From: an uncultured Alphaproteobacteria bacterium
Lineage (GTDB): Bacteria > Pseudomonadota > Alphaproteobacteria > RF32 > CAG-239
Direction: 5' to 3'
Length of the DNA: 5,528 nt
Assembly (NCBI GenBank): GCA_900551585.1
Contig: URWU01000119.1
Coordinates: 1 to 5,528 of the forward strand
In this document: in pieces, positions 1-5,491 of the stretch
Numbering within the stretch: position 1 is the first letter of the stretch
Layout: each line of letters opens with the position of its first letter
Position numbers and translations under genes: made by a program
The notes under the pieces: model-generated
Told to the model about the DNA's origin: nothing
Database searches by the model: none
What the model saw: only the letters and a program-made list of their open reading frames with translations

Positions 1-48
1 CGAGATGTAGCTCCGTCTCGTGGGCTCGGAGATGTGTATAAGAGACAG
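1..48 (+). other. Residual Nextera i7-side library adapter (not genomic)
   Basis: Bases 15-48 match the Nextera Read 2 transposase adapter, ending in the 19-bp Tn5 mosaic end AGATGTGTATAAGAGACAG at 30-48. Bases 1-6 (CGAGAT) match the inner end of the P7 primer, and bases 7-14 (GTAGCTCC) sit exactly where the 8-base i7 index belongs. True genomic sequence begins at 49. Nothing in 1-48 should be annotated as biology. Confidence 0.98.
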
Positions 49-91
49 ATTACGAGGAGCGCGGGTAAGTGTTTAATCATAAGGAAATATC

Positions 92-643
92 ATGGAGCTT
101 GAACTCAAGTTTATCGTACAAAAAGATTATCGACCGTTGCTAAGCGAACTCGGTTTTAAGGACGCAAAGCAAAAACATCTTATTGATATTTATTATCTGT
201 CCGATGAAAAAATTGCCGGTGTACATACTTGGCTGAGAATCCGCGAAGATAAATTCAAAAATACGGCGTCTTTGGACCTGCACCAGCTCCGTTCCGTTTA
301 TGCTACAGAGGAAACAGAAATGTCGCTGTTTCCGGCAGATATTGCCAAACTGCAAAAGATTTTAGCTGTTTTAGGATTACAAGAAATATGTGTTGTCGAT
401 AAACAGCGCCAAACTTATTGTCTGGACAATATTGAAATTGCTTTAGACGAAGTTAAAAATCTCGGCTCTTTTATTGAGATTGAAATAGACGGAGAGGAGA
501 ATAGCGAGAATATCAGCAAAATTAATCAGCTGGTCAAAAAACTTGGGCTATCTCCCGAAAATCACATTGCCGCCGGATATCCTGATTTAATAATCGAAAA
601 TGCCGCCAATAAGCTTCGCCAACAACCGACGGTAATCGGTTAA
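92..643 (+). CDS. CYTH-domain protein (class IV adenylate cyclase / triphosphatase-like)
   Basis: This 183-residue protein fits the CYTH superfamily of triphosphate-tunnel metalloenzymes, which act on triphosphate substrates (ATP cyclization, or hydrolysis of thiamine-, inorganic or other triphosphates) in the cytoplasm. It has the N-terminal ExExK signature (E2, E4, K6), a WLRIRED segment with R49 and R51, acidic residues E73-E76, a DKQRQTY segment (K104, R106), a LDEV segment (D119), a LGSFIEIEI strand (E129, E131) and a late YPDLI (163-167). The length and order resemble the CyaB-like branch. One tunnel position is odd: the strand usually read as LTxK is LDLH here, so H64 replaces the usual lysine. 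AAGGA at 81-85 lies 6 bases before the ATG and supports this start. The gene stands alone, convergent with the FlaF-like gene, and shares a terminator with it. The substrate cannot be told from sequence. Confidence 0.85.
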   Translation: MELELKFIVQKDYRPLLSELGFKDAKQKHLIDIYYLSDEKIAGVHTWLRIREDKFKNTASLDLHQLRSVYATEETEMSLFPADIAKLQKILAVLGLQEICVVDKQRQTYCLDNIEIALDEVKNLGSFIEIEIDGEENSENISKINQLVKKLGLSPENHIAAGYPDLIIENAANKLRQQPTVIG

Positions 644-674
644 AGAAATTCGGCTAAAGGTAATTCCTTATTAA

Positions 675-702
675 AAAAAGCCCCTCATTTGAGGGGCTTT
701 TT
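675..702. terminator. Bidirectional rho-independent terminator
   Basis: GCCCCTC (680-686) pairs perfectly with GAGGGGC (691-697) around the 4-base loop ATTT. Flanking A and T runs extend the stem to 12 bp (675-686 with 691-702). The rightward transcript ends in TTTTTCTT and the leftward one in seven Ts (679-673). The site lies 31 bases after the CYTH stop and 22 bases after the stop of the convergent FlaF-like gene, so it should end both transcripts. Confidence 0.95.
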
Positions 703-724
703 CTTGATACCTGGCCGCCTTATT

Positions 725-1399
725 CTAGCAGGCTTTTTGCATTTGATTACACATCAGGCCTTCACTGATTTGCAGGTTGGTCATAATCATCGAATCGATT
801 GCTTTGTCATTGATTTCTTCAATATTCTGACCGACTTCGATTGTTTTTTGCGAAACATAATCGGCCAGCTTTATCAGATTGCTCTTCGTTTCTTCAGGCA
901 GTTTGCTTTTCTTGGAATTAGCCAGAGTTTTAATATAGACCCAGAGTTTGAGGTTGTTGTCCAAAGCAGAGGCAATCTCCGCAGAATTAGACTTATCACG
1001 GGCATTGGACAAGTCGAGCGCACATTTAAGCAGAGAAAAAGCTTCTTCGGCCGCCAGGTTATTCTTAACCGCTTCGAGCAGGCCCTCGGAAATCTGCATA
1101 TTGATATTGACCAGACTGTCAAAGTCTGACTTGGTCATCTTGGTGCCTTTGGTCAAGGTCAGCCATTCGACGAATTTGGATAATTTCATAAGATTATTTT
1201 TGACAGCTTCGGGAAGCAAATTCTTTGCGCTTTTAAGCGATGTTTCTATCTCAACCCAGAGTTTCAAATTATTGTCGATGGCGACAAGCTTCTCATGCTC
1301 ATTTTCGCTGGTCGAGGCTTTTGACAAAGCTCTGGCGAAATCCATCATCAGCGAGGCTTCTCTTTCGGCATCGGCAATTTGATTTGAGGTTGTGTTCAT
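725..1399 (-). CDS. flaF: Tandem double-domain FlaF-like flagellar regulator
   Basis: This 224-residue protein contains two copies of a FlaF-like domain, roughly residues 9-107 and 114-215. Each copy has the family marks in order: an alanine/leucine-rich helix, DNNLKLWV (42-49; 147-154), LPE (62-64; 167-169), an NLxKLxxFV/YV helix, and a terminal NxQISEGL (100-107; 208-215). FlaF proteins of alphaproteobacteria are normally single-domain, about 110-130 residues. They work in the cytoplasm with FlbT and the flagellins, controlling flagellin synthesis or secretion. The two copies are clearly alike in protein but differ at synonymous sites: the two DNNLKLWV stretches are coded differently at several third positions. 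This suggests an old duplication rather than an assembly error. The start is the ATG at 1399. An in-frame GTG at 1414 would add five residues but would bury the AAGGA ribosome site in coding sequence. The family call rests on motif recall, without a database search. There is no signal peptide. Cysteines are few: C126, C217 and the last residue C224. Confidence 0.78.
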   Translation of the reverse strand: MNTTSNQIADAEREASLMMDFARALSKASTSENEHEKLVAIDNNLKLWVEIETSLKSAKNLLPEAVKNNLMKLSKFVEWLTLTKGTKMTKSDFDSLVNINMQISEGLLEAVKNNLAAEEAFSLLKCALDLSNARDKSNSAEIASALDNNLKLWVYIKTLANSKKSKLPEETKSNLIKLADYVSQKTIEVGQNIEEINDKAIDSMIMTNLQISEGLMCNQMQKAC

Positions 1400-1406
1400 T
1401 TTAGCT

Positions 1407-1411
1407 TCCTT
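1407..1411 (-). promoter_or_regulatory. Ribosome binding site that sets the FlaF-like start
   Basis: AAGGA on the minus strand lies 7 bases before the ATG at 1399, an ideal distance. It lies inside the longer in-frame reading that would begin with GTG at 1414, so the ATG is preferred. Confidence 0.8.
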
Positions 1412-1507
1412 CACATTGATTATTATTAATTTATTCTACTTTTTTATATAGTTTTTAAGTCGGCTTTTTAAAGCGTGACTCAAGGAATTATTATTGCCCT
1501 CCTCCTC

Positions 1508-1543
1508 AGGCCTGCTTGTCAGCTTCTGCATTCAAACAGGCCT
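1508..1543. repeat. Inverted repeat AGGCCTG / CAGGCCT
   Basis: AGGCCTG (1508-1514) and CAGGCCT (1537-1543) are perfect reverse complements around a 22-base loop. An outer pair, CCCT (1497-1500) with AGGG (1547-1550), can extend the stem across an unequal internal loop. It lies about 110-145 bases upstream of the FlaF-like ATG. It may be an operator, a leader hairpin or part of the flg operon 3' end. On the minus strand it is not followed by a T run, so it is not a typical terminator for flgH. Confidence 0.4.
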
Positions 1544-1642
1544 TTTAGGGAGAATGGAAACTTCTTGCCAGCCGCTTATAGGGAATGAGTAAACTTCGGC
1601 AATTGTTTCCTGAGCTTTTAGCTCAATCTTTTGAGAAAAAAT

Positions 1643-1728
1643 GGGGAGATTCTTTCTCACTTTTTGAGAACATAATAATACGTCCGGCAGGCTAAGCACG
1701 AGGGAATAACGTATCTCCCCTGCCCGGA
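1643..1728 (-). other. Structured 3' region after flgH, possible transcript end
   Basis: Several pairings crowd into the bases just past the flgH stop. A bulged stem joins TCCGGCAGG (1683-1691) with CCTGCCCGGA (1719-1728). GGGGAGAT (1643-1650) is the exact reverse complement of ATCTCCCC (1713-1720). TTCTCA (1654-1659) pairs with TGAGAA (1665-1670). Some of these compete for the same bases. None is followed by a strong T run on the minus strand, so termination here would be weak or rho-dependent, or transcripts may run on into the FlaF-like gene. Confidence 0.3.
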
Positions 1729-1734
1729 AACTGA

Positions 1735-2502
1735 CTAGAACGGTGCCAGAATATCTAAGAACTGGCGGCCGTAACGCGGCTGCTGGACATCCGAGATAAT
1801 ACCCTTGCCGCCATAAGAAACGCGGAGCTCGGCAATTTTATCCGACGAGATTGTATTATTCGAAGTGATGTCGGCGCGGCGGATAATACCTTTGACACCC
1901 AATTGGCGCAGCTCATAGCTGACGCGGATTTCCTGCGTGCCCTCAATCACCAGATTGCCGTTCGGCAAAACCTGAGTGACAATGGCGGCCATGGTGACAT
2001 CAATTTTTTCTTTGCGGTCAACTTTGCCGTCGCCGGAAATTTCACGGTTGGAATTAATATCCAGCAAAGTGCTCATGTTATTGCCGCTCGGCAAAGCCGA
2101 ACTGACGTTCTTTTCAAAACCGGCCAGCGCATTAATGCCCATTGAATCTTTGTTGTTATCGCGGTTTTGTTCCATTTCGTTTTCCATAATAGCCGCATCT
2201 TTGGCAACAATGTTAACAGTAATGATATCGCCGACTTTTGAAGCGCGCTGATCTTTGAAAAATCCGGTTGAGCCTCTGTGCCATAAAGAATTGGCTCCCT
2301 GCTCGCCTTTGACTTCTGCCGGCATCGGCATTGATACAGGCTCATAACCCTTGACCTCGGTCGGGTTTTCGATTTTTGTCAGAGCCGGTTCGGCGCCGAC
2401 ATGGGTCAATCTGTCCCACATTCCGACGCAGCCGGACAGCGAGGTGGCCATCAGCAGCACCAGCGTTCCTCTGATTATCGGTTGTTTCATATTCATTTTC
2501 AT
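1735..2502 (-). CDS. flgH: FlgH, flagellar L-ring lipoprotein
   Basis: FlgH forms the L-ring, the outer-membrane bushing around the flagellar rod. The 255-residue protein starts with a lipoprotein signal: basic residues, a hydrophobic run (about 12-20), then the lipobox LSGC with C25 as the lipidated residue. Family blocks follow: NSLW (71-74), KDQRASKVGDIITV (83-96), then VLPNGNLVIEGTQEI, LRQLGVKGIIRR, SYGGKGIISD and QPRYGRQ, ending in the typical PF. The length is normal. The first of three in-frame ATGs is chosen because GGGGAG lies 8 bases before it; that site immediately follows the TAG stop of flgA (15-base gap). It is the last gene of the flgF-flgG-flgA-flgH run. P-ring gene flgI does not follow, as is common in alphaproteobacteria. 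Confidence 0.97.
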   Translation of the reverse strand: MKMNMKQPIIRGTLVLLMATSLSGCVGMWDRLTHVGAEPALTKIENPTEVKGYEPVSMPMPAEVKGEQGANSLWHRGSTGFFKDQRASKVGDIITVNIVAKDAAIMENEMEQNRDNNKDSMGINALAGFEKNVSSALPSGNNMSTLLDINSNREISGDGKVDRKEKIDVTMAAIVTQVLPNGNLVIEGTQEIRVSYELRQLGVKGIIRRADITSNNTISSDKIAELRVSYGGKGIISDVQQPRYGRQFLDILAPF

Positions 2503-2517
2503 TTCAATAGCTCCCCT

Positions 2518-3228
2518 CTATTGGAAATTGACTTCGACGGTATCGGCATCTATGACCACACCGTAAACTTTTTTCTTGCTTTTGGTATTCTCGACCTCAA
2601 TCTTCTGATTTTTGGCCCCGTCATTCAAGGCTTCGCCTTTGGCGATAATCTGCATTTGTTCGGTTTTATAAACCAGATTAATGACATCGCCTTTTTTTAT
2701 TAAAATTCTTTCGCCGACTTCGCGGTCACTGATTAATTTTCCTTCTTTCAGCGAACGTTTGGCTTCTTTGTCCTCCAGTTGGTCAACAGATGTCATGACA
2801 TTGGCTTTTAGACGGTTGCGGCGGACTTTAACAGATTTTAAGTCTGCGGCTTTAATCACTTCGCCCTTATTAATGTTACGAGCCGGAACATAAGCTTCGG
2901 TCAAAACATAGTACTTGCCCTGCAGAGCCGAACGAACCGCCGGTTTGCCATCGGCAAAAACTTCCACATTGACGCTGAACTTGTTCTGGGTCTCGTCATA
3001 TTTTAAGCCGGTAACCATGATTTTGGCTGTTTTGGCATTTTCAATCGCAAAACTGCTCTGACCGCCGAAAAACTCCAAATCCAAATCTTCATCCAATCCC
3101 TGCTCGGCAAATTCTTTTTCCACGGCAGCGGCAACTTCATCTTCGCTGACGCTTAAAATATCAGCGGCTGCCGGTACTAAGCCTAAAGCAAAAAAGAAGA
3201 AAAAAGTTAAATTCAGAAGTTTGGACAT
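2518..3228 (-). CDS. flgA: FlgA, periplasmic P-ring assembly chaperone
   Basis: FlgA is the periplasmic chaperone that helps FlgI assemble into the P-ring. The 236-residue protein opens with a signal peptide (MSKLLNL, five phenylalanines, ALGLVPAAA), with likely cleavage near residue 22. An N-terminal periplasmic domain covers about 25-105. A C-terminal SAF-type region follows, recognised by YVPARNINKGEVIKAADL (from Y113), a KVRRNRL segment, EGKLISDREV and ILIKKGDVINLVY. The charged tail ends VEVNFQ. An in-frame TTG at 3237 would add three residues, but AAGGA (3238-3242) would abut it directly. The ATG at 3228 has a 9-base spacer and is preferred. The ribosome site overlaps the flgG TAA stop, which suggests translational coupling. 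The SAF match and operon position make the call firm even though FlgA sequences diverge. Confidence 0.95.
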   Translation of the reverse strand: MSKLLNLTFFFFFALGLVPAAADILSVSEDEVAAAVEKEFAEQGLDEDLDLEFFGGQSSFAIENAKTAKIMVTGLKYDETQNKFSVNVEVFADGKPAVRSALQGKYYVLTEAYVPARNINKGEVIKAADLKSVKVRRNRLKANVMTSVDQLEDKEAKRSLKEGKLISDREVGERILIKKGDVINLVYKTEQMQIIAKGEALNDGAKNQKIEVENTKSKKKVYGVVIDADTVEVNFQ

Positions 3229-3237
3229 TAAAACCAA

Positions 3238-3242
3238 TCCTT
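3238..3242 (-). promoter_or_regulatory. Ribosome binding site of flgA, overlapping the flgG stop
   Basis: On the minus strand the flgG stop and the flgA ribosome site share bases as TAAGGA (AAGGA at 3242-3238). The spacing of 9 bases to the ATG at 3228, against none to the TTG at 3237, decides the flgA start. The overlap suggests coupled translation of flgG and flgA. Confidence 0.8.
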
Positions 3243-4029
3243 ATTTCATCTGGTTGATGGTGCTGAGCATTTGGTCAGAGGTTTGAATAATCTTCGAGTT
3301 CATTTCATAAGCACGCTGAGCCGAAACCAGCTCGGTAATTTCTGCCACCGGGTTAACGTTGGAAGTGGTCAGATAGCCTTGCAGAATGGAACCGAATCCT
3401 TCAGTATCAGGGTTATCCAAAATCGGTGCGCCGGAAGCTTCCGTCTCGGTAAAGAGGTTATTACCGATGGCTTCCAAACCGGCTTCGTTGGTGAAAGTTG
3501 CCAATTCTAACTGGCCGACGTTGACTTCATCTGTTTCGCCGTCTTGTTTGACCCAGACTTCGCCTGAGTTGTTAACATAGATTTCCACGGCATCTTCGGG
3601 AATGGTGATTTCCGGCTGAACGATATAACCGTCATGCGTCACAATCACGCCGTCGCCGTTTCTCTGGAAAGCGCCGTCACGGGTATAAGCGGTGCCTTTG
3701 CCTTCCGGAAGCTCAATCTGGAAATAACCGCGACCCTGAATTGCCAAATCCAAAGTATTGTCGGTTTTGGTAACGCCGCCGCCTTCAGTGATACGGTAAA
3801 CGGCTGCGGTTCTGACACCGGTACCGAGCTGGATACCTGACGGAACAATCGTCTGCGAAGAGGTTGATGTTGCACCGGGACGGATATAGTTTTGATAAAC
3901 CAGGTCATTGAACTCGGCACGGCGCTTGGTATAAGCGGTGGTGTTCATGTTGGCGATGTTGTTGGAGATGACGTCCACGTTGGTTTGCTGAGCCAGCATT
4001 CCGGTTGCACCAATATTTAATGATCTCAT
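3241..4029 (-). CDS. flgG: FlgG, flagellar distal rod protein
   Basis: FlgG polymerises into the distal rod, the drive shaft that passes through the P- and L-rings. It is exported by the flagellar type III apparatus without a cleaved signal peptide. The 262-residue length is the family norm. The N-terminal rod signature is clear: MRSLNIGATGMLAQQ, then NVDVISNNIANMNTTAYTK (17-35) and RRAEF. The central D1 region has DLAIQGRGYFQI, AYTRDGAFQ and VTHDGYIVQPEITIP. The C-terminal coil has QGYLTTSNVNP (217-227) and LVSAQRAYEMNSKIIQTSDQ. AAGGGG (4038-4043) lies 8 bases before the ATG, in the 20-base gap after flgF. No defects are seen. Confidence 0.98.
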   Translation of the reverse strand: MRSLNIGATGMLAQQTNVDVISNNIANMNTTAYTKRRAEFNDLVYQNYIRPGATSTSSQTIVPSGIQLGTGVRTAAVYRITEGGGVTKTDNTLDLAIQGRGYFQIELPEGKGTAYTRDGAFQRNGDGVIVTHDGYIVQPEITIPEDAVEIYVNNSGEVWVKQDGETDEVNVGQLELATFTNEAGLEAIGNNLFTETEASGAPILDNPDTEGFGSILQGYLTTSNVNPVAEITELVSAQRAYEMNSKIIQTSDQMLSTINQMK

Positions 4030-4049
4030 TGTTTATTCCCCTTAAAAAT

Positions 4050-4793
4050 TTATGCCATTGACGCAAAAGCGGTAATGGTGTTGGTCAGACGGTCGTGTTC
4101 CTCGTCTATCATTTGCTGTACATATTCATAAGAACGCTGCAGATTGACCATTTTGGTCATTTCTTCAATGGCGTTGACATTTGATTTTTCAACTGCACCC
4201 TGGATAATGCGGGCATTGTTGCCGCCCAAAACCATATTATTCCCTTCGGTATTTTCGAACATGGTGTTGGCAACTTTCAGCAGTTTTTGATTATCGGTAA
4301 AAGAAACCATTTTCAAACGGCCGAGATTACCGTTTTCGGTTGTGACATCGCCGGTTTCGGAAATGGAAATCTCCGTTTCGCCGGGCGCAAAAAAGAAAGG
4401 TTCGTTGGTTTCTGACAAAACCGGATCTCCGGTTGATGTAACCAACATACCGTTGGCATCAAGCGTAAACTGGCCTTTGCGGGTATAACGCTCGCCCTCT
4501 GCCGTGCGGACGGCAAAAAAAGCATCGCCTTTAACAGCCAGGTCAAAGGTATTGCCTGTTTCGGAAATCATGCCTTCGGCAAAATTTTTATAAGTTCCGA
4601 AATCTTGCGTAAACGCAAGCGGAACCTGTGCCATTCCCTTACCGTTTTCGGTTTTGACAAGATATGAACTGAAAACAGCTTCATCCTGCTTATAACCGCT
4701 GGTGTTCATATTCGCCATGTTATTGGAAACCATATCCATTTGTTTCCATAAAGCCATTTGGCGCGACAAAGCGATATATTTTGTATTATCCAT
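4050..4793 (-). CDS. flgF: FlgF, flagellar proximal rod protein
   Basis: FlgF is a proximal rod subunit, exported by the flagellar type III system and placed below FlgG. The 247-residue protein has the rod-family N-terminus IALSRQMALWKQMDMVSNNM followed by ANMNTSGYK (27-35). The middle contains TFDLAVKGDAFFAV, RYTRKGQFTLDANGMLV and a shortened version of the FlgG central domain. The C-terminus has QGAVEKSNVNAIEEMTKMV and NLQRSYEYVQQMI. This N-terminus (xxxYIALSRQMAL) is typical of alphaproteobacterial FlgF. GGAG (4800-4803) lies 6 bases before the ATG. It is the first gene of the operon, about 40 bases downstream of the expected start of a sigma-54 transcript. Confidence 0.96.
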   Translation of the reverse strand: MDNTKYIALSRQMALWKQMDMVSNNMANMNTSGYKQDEAVFSSYLVKTENGKGMAQVPLAFTQDFGTYKNFAEGMISETGNTFDLAVKGDAFFAVRTAEGERYTRKGQFTLDANGMLVTSTGDPVLSETNEPFFFAPGETEISISETGDVTTENGNLGRLKMVSFTDNQKLLKVANTMFENTEGNNMVLGGNNARIIQGAVEKSNVNAIEEMTKMVNLQRSYEYVQQMIDEEHDRLTNTITAFASMA

Positions 4794-4842
4794 TATATTC
4801 TCCCCAATAGTTTTGGATAATTAAACTTGTTGCAGACATATA

Positions 4843-4858
4843 TGCAAAAGGCGTGCCA
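4843..4858 (-). promoter_or_regulatory. Sigma-54 promoter for the flgFGAH operon
   Basis: The minus strand reads TGGCACGCCTTTTGCA, matching the sigma-54 consensus TGGCAC-N5-TTGCA at every fixed base. The invariant GG (-24) is at 4857-4856 and the GC (-12) at 4845-4844, with exactly 10 bases between them. A start near 4832 is expected, giving a leader of roughly 40 bases with the flgF ribosome site. Sigma-54 control of late basal-body genes, with an NtrC-type activator such as FlbD, is known in Caulobacter. The activator in this organism is unknown. Confidence 0.93.
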
Positions 4859-4864
4859 AAAATT

Positions 4865-4902
4865 TAACAAAAGGTTAAAAATATTTCTAAAACCTTTTGT
4901 TA
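4865..4902. repeat. Perfect 12-bp inverted repeat upstream of the sigma-54 promoter
   Basis: TAACAAAAGGTT (4865-4876) and AACCTTTTGTTA (4891-4902) are exact reverse complements with a 14-bp AT-rich spacer. The inner edge begins 7 bp upstream of the -24 element. The left arm plus one base (4865-4877) matches the IHF consensus WATCAAN4TTR at all but one fixed position. On the minus strand the hairpin is followed by AATTTTT, so it could also stop transcripts arriving from the upstream gene. Operator or IHF site, or terminator, cannot be settled by eye. Confidence 0.7.
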
Positions 4903-5163
4903 GACTTATCATAACTTTCTCTTCTTTAATACGGAGAGATAAATTATCGGGGAGTCAGAACGCGGCTTTATTTCGGCTTTTAGGCGCTGCTTTTCTTTTA
5001 GCGGCAGTTTTTTTTGCAACAAATCGGCAGCGGCAGAAAATTCCGCCGTTTCAGAAAGCCGGGATACGGAAGTTATTGAAGGGCGTTCAGGATTGCTTCT
5101 TTCGGCACAACCGAAGAAATGAACATCTTTTTATTATAAGCAGAGACTGTTCCGGGGAACAAA
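4903..5163. other. Upstream part of the flgF control gap; no intact gene
   Basis: No open frame here has both a plausible start and a ribosome site. A minus-strand frame is open for 73 codons (5130 to the TGA at 4911) but lacks ATG or GTG. A plus-strand frame contains a hydrophobic stretch like a membrane helix near 4970-5016 but has no start after the promoter region. Short dyads include CGGC...GCCG at 5031-5048, TTCGG/CCGAA at 5101-5115 and TGTTCC/GGAACA at 5148-5161. The block may hold activator sites for the sigma-54 promoter or the remains of a small gene. Confidence 0.5.
5031..5048. promoter_or_regulatory. Candidate activator dyad far upstream of flgF
   Basis: CGGCAGAAAATTCCGCCG is an imperfect palindrome with 7 of 9 pairs matching, preceded by a further CGGCAG at 5025-5030. 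It lies about 200 bp upstream of the expected sigma-54 start, within the usual reach of NtrC-family activators such as FlbD. GC-rich CGGC/GCCG dyads flanking an AT core fit such sites in a general way. No specific consensus was tested, so this is a tentative call. Confidence 0.25.
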
Positions 5164-5491
5164 TTAATCAGTAAAAGTCAGATAAATATATTTGGTCAGC
5201 GGTGACGGTTTTTCGATAATAAAACTGAACGGTACCTTGCCGTGCGATGTTATCAGCGGAATAACCGAATTAGCGGTTTCATTCTGAATCGAGCGGGCGT
5301 CCTTATCCAAAAGTTCTATCTTAATGGTCGGGATATCCATGGTTTTGGCCGTCTTATTGGCGATGAAGCCTTTAATCTCAAATTTGCGGACATAGTCTTC
5401 TTCATAATCGCGGCGGGTGACATTCTGGAATTCCAACCCTTCGCCGGTTACAACGGCTTTGATACCGAGCACGCGGTAAACAGGCTCCATA
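5164..5491 (-). CDS. DUF3426-like C-terminal domain protein, 5'-truncated at the contig end
   Basis: The visible 108 residues, ending at the TAA at 5164-5166, resemble the DUF3426-type C-terminal domain of alphaproteobacterial MJ0042 zinc-ribbon membrane proteins. Recognisable blocks are PVYRVLGI at the start, GLEFQNVTR, then FEIKGFIANKT followed by a PTIKIELLDKDAR strand, a GKVPFSFIIEKP segment and a YIYLTF end. Full-length relatives have an N-terminal four-cysteine zinc ribbon, a variable linker and one membrane helix before this domain. None of these is present, so the true start lies beyond the fragment. The ATG at 5490 is probably an internal methionine. Reading further out gives MCIRDS, which is a translation of the Tn5 adapter and not protein. 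Function is unknown. It is co-directional with flgF but 370 bp away and separated by its promoter. Confidence 0.65.

Larger units (their letters stand above)
1400..1734. other. Noncoding gap between flgH and the FlaF-like gene
   Basis: I see no convincing gene in these 335 bases. The part next to the FlaF-like start (about 1415-1470) is very AT-rich and could hold its promoter, but I find no clear sigma-54 or sigma-70 match. The part after flgH is rich in short inverted repeats: 1508-1514 with 1537-1543, 1611-1616 with 1620-1625, 1654-1659 with 1665-1670, 1643-1650 with 1713-1720, and 1683-1691 with 1719-1728. These could fold the 3' end of the flg transcript or the leader of the FlaF-like transcript. 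Confidence 0.6.

Noticed and set aside
51..68. Possible C-terminal tail of an upstream rightward gene (YEERG then TAA)
   Set aside because: Only six codons remain after the adapter, and another frame also ends nearby (74-76), so coding cannot be shown.
1040..1215. Extra small repeat EAVKNNL within the FlaF-like protein (64-70 and 109-115)
   Set aside because: It lies at different positions of the domain in the two places and differs at the DNA level; it is likely chance similarity of helical sequence.
689..1382. Rightward open frames opposite the FlaF-like gene
   Set aside because: The minus-strand frame has clear family motifs, a ribosome site and a terminator. The plus-strand frames are shadows, and one starts inside the terminator.
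1441..1485. Sigma-28-like GCCGA and sigma-70-like TTGAGT / TATATA elements before the FlaF-like gene
   Set aside because: Spacings do not fit in any combination I tried, and alphaproteobacteria often lack the flagellar sigma-28.
1528..1540. Sigma-54-like GG...GC pair on the minus strand upstream of the FlaF-like gene
   Set aside because: The spacing between GG and GC is 11 bases instead of 10, and the flanking consensus bases are missing.
1755..2345. Other open frames overlapping flgH on both strands
   Set aside because: flgH is intact and strongly recognised; the others lack motifs and ribosome sites.
4827..5174. Rightward 115-codon open frame with a hydrophobic segment
   Set aside because: Its only starts lie on or just beside the sigma-54 promoter, it has no ribosome site, it overlaps the end of the DUF3426-like gene, and the hydrophobic part has no start of its own.
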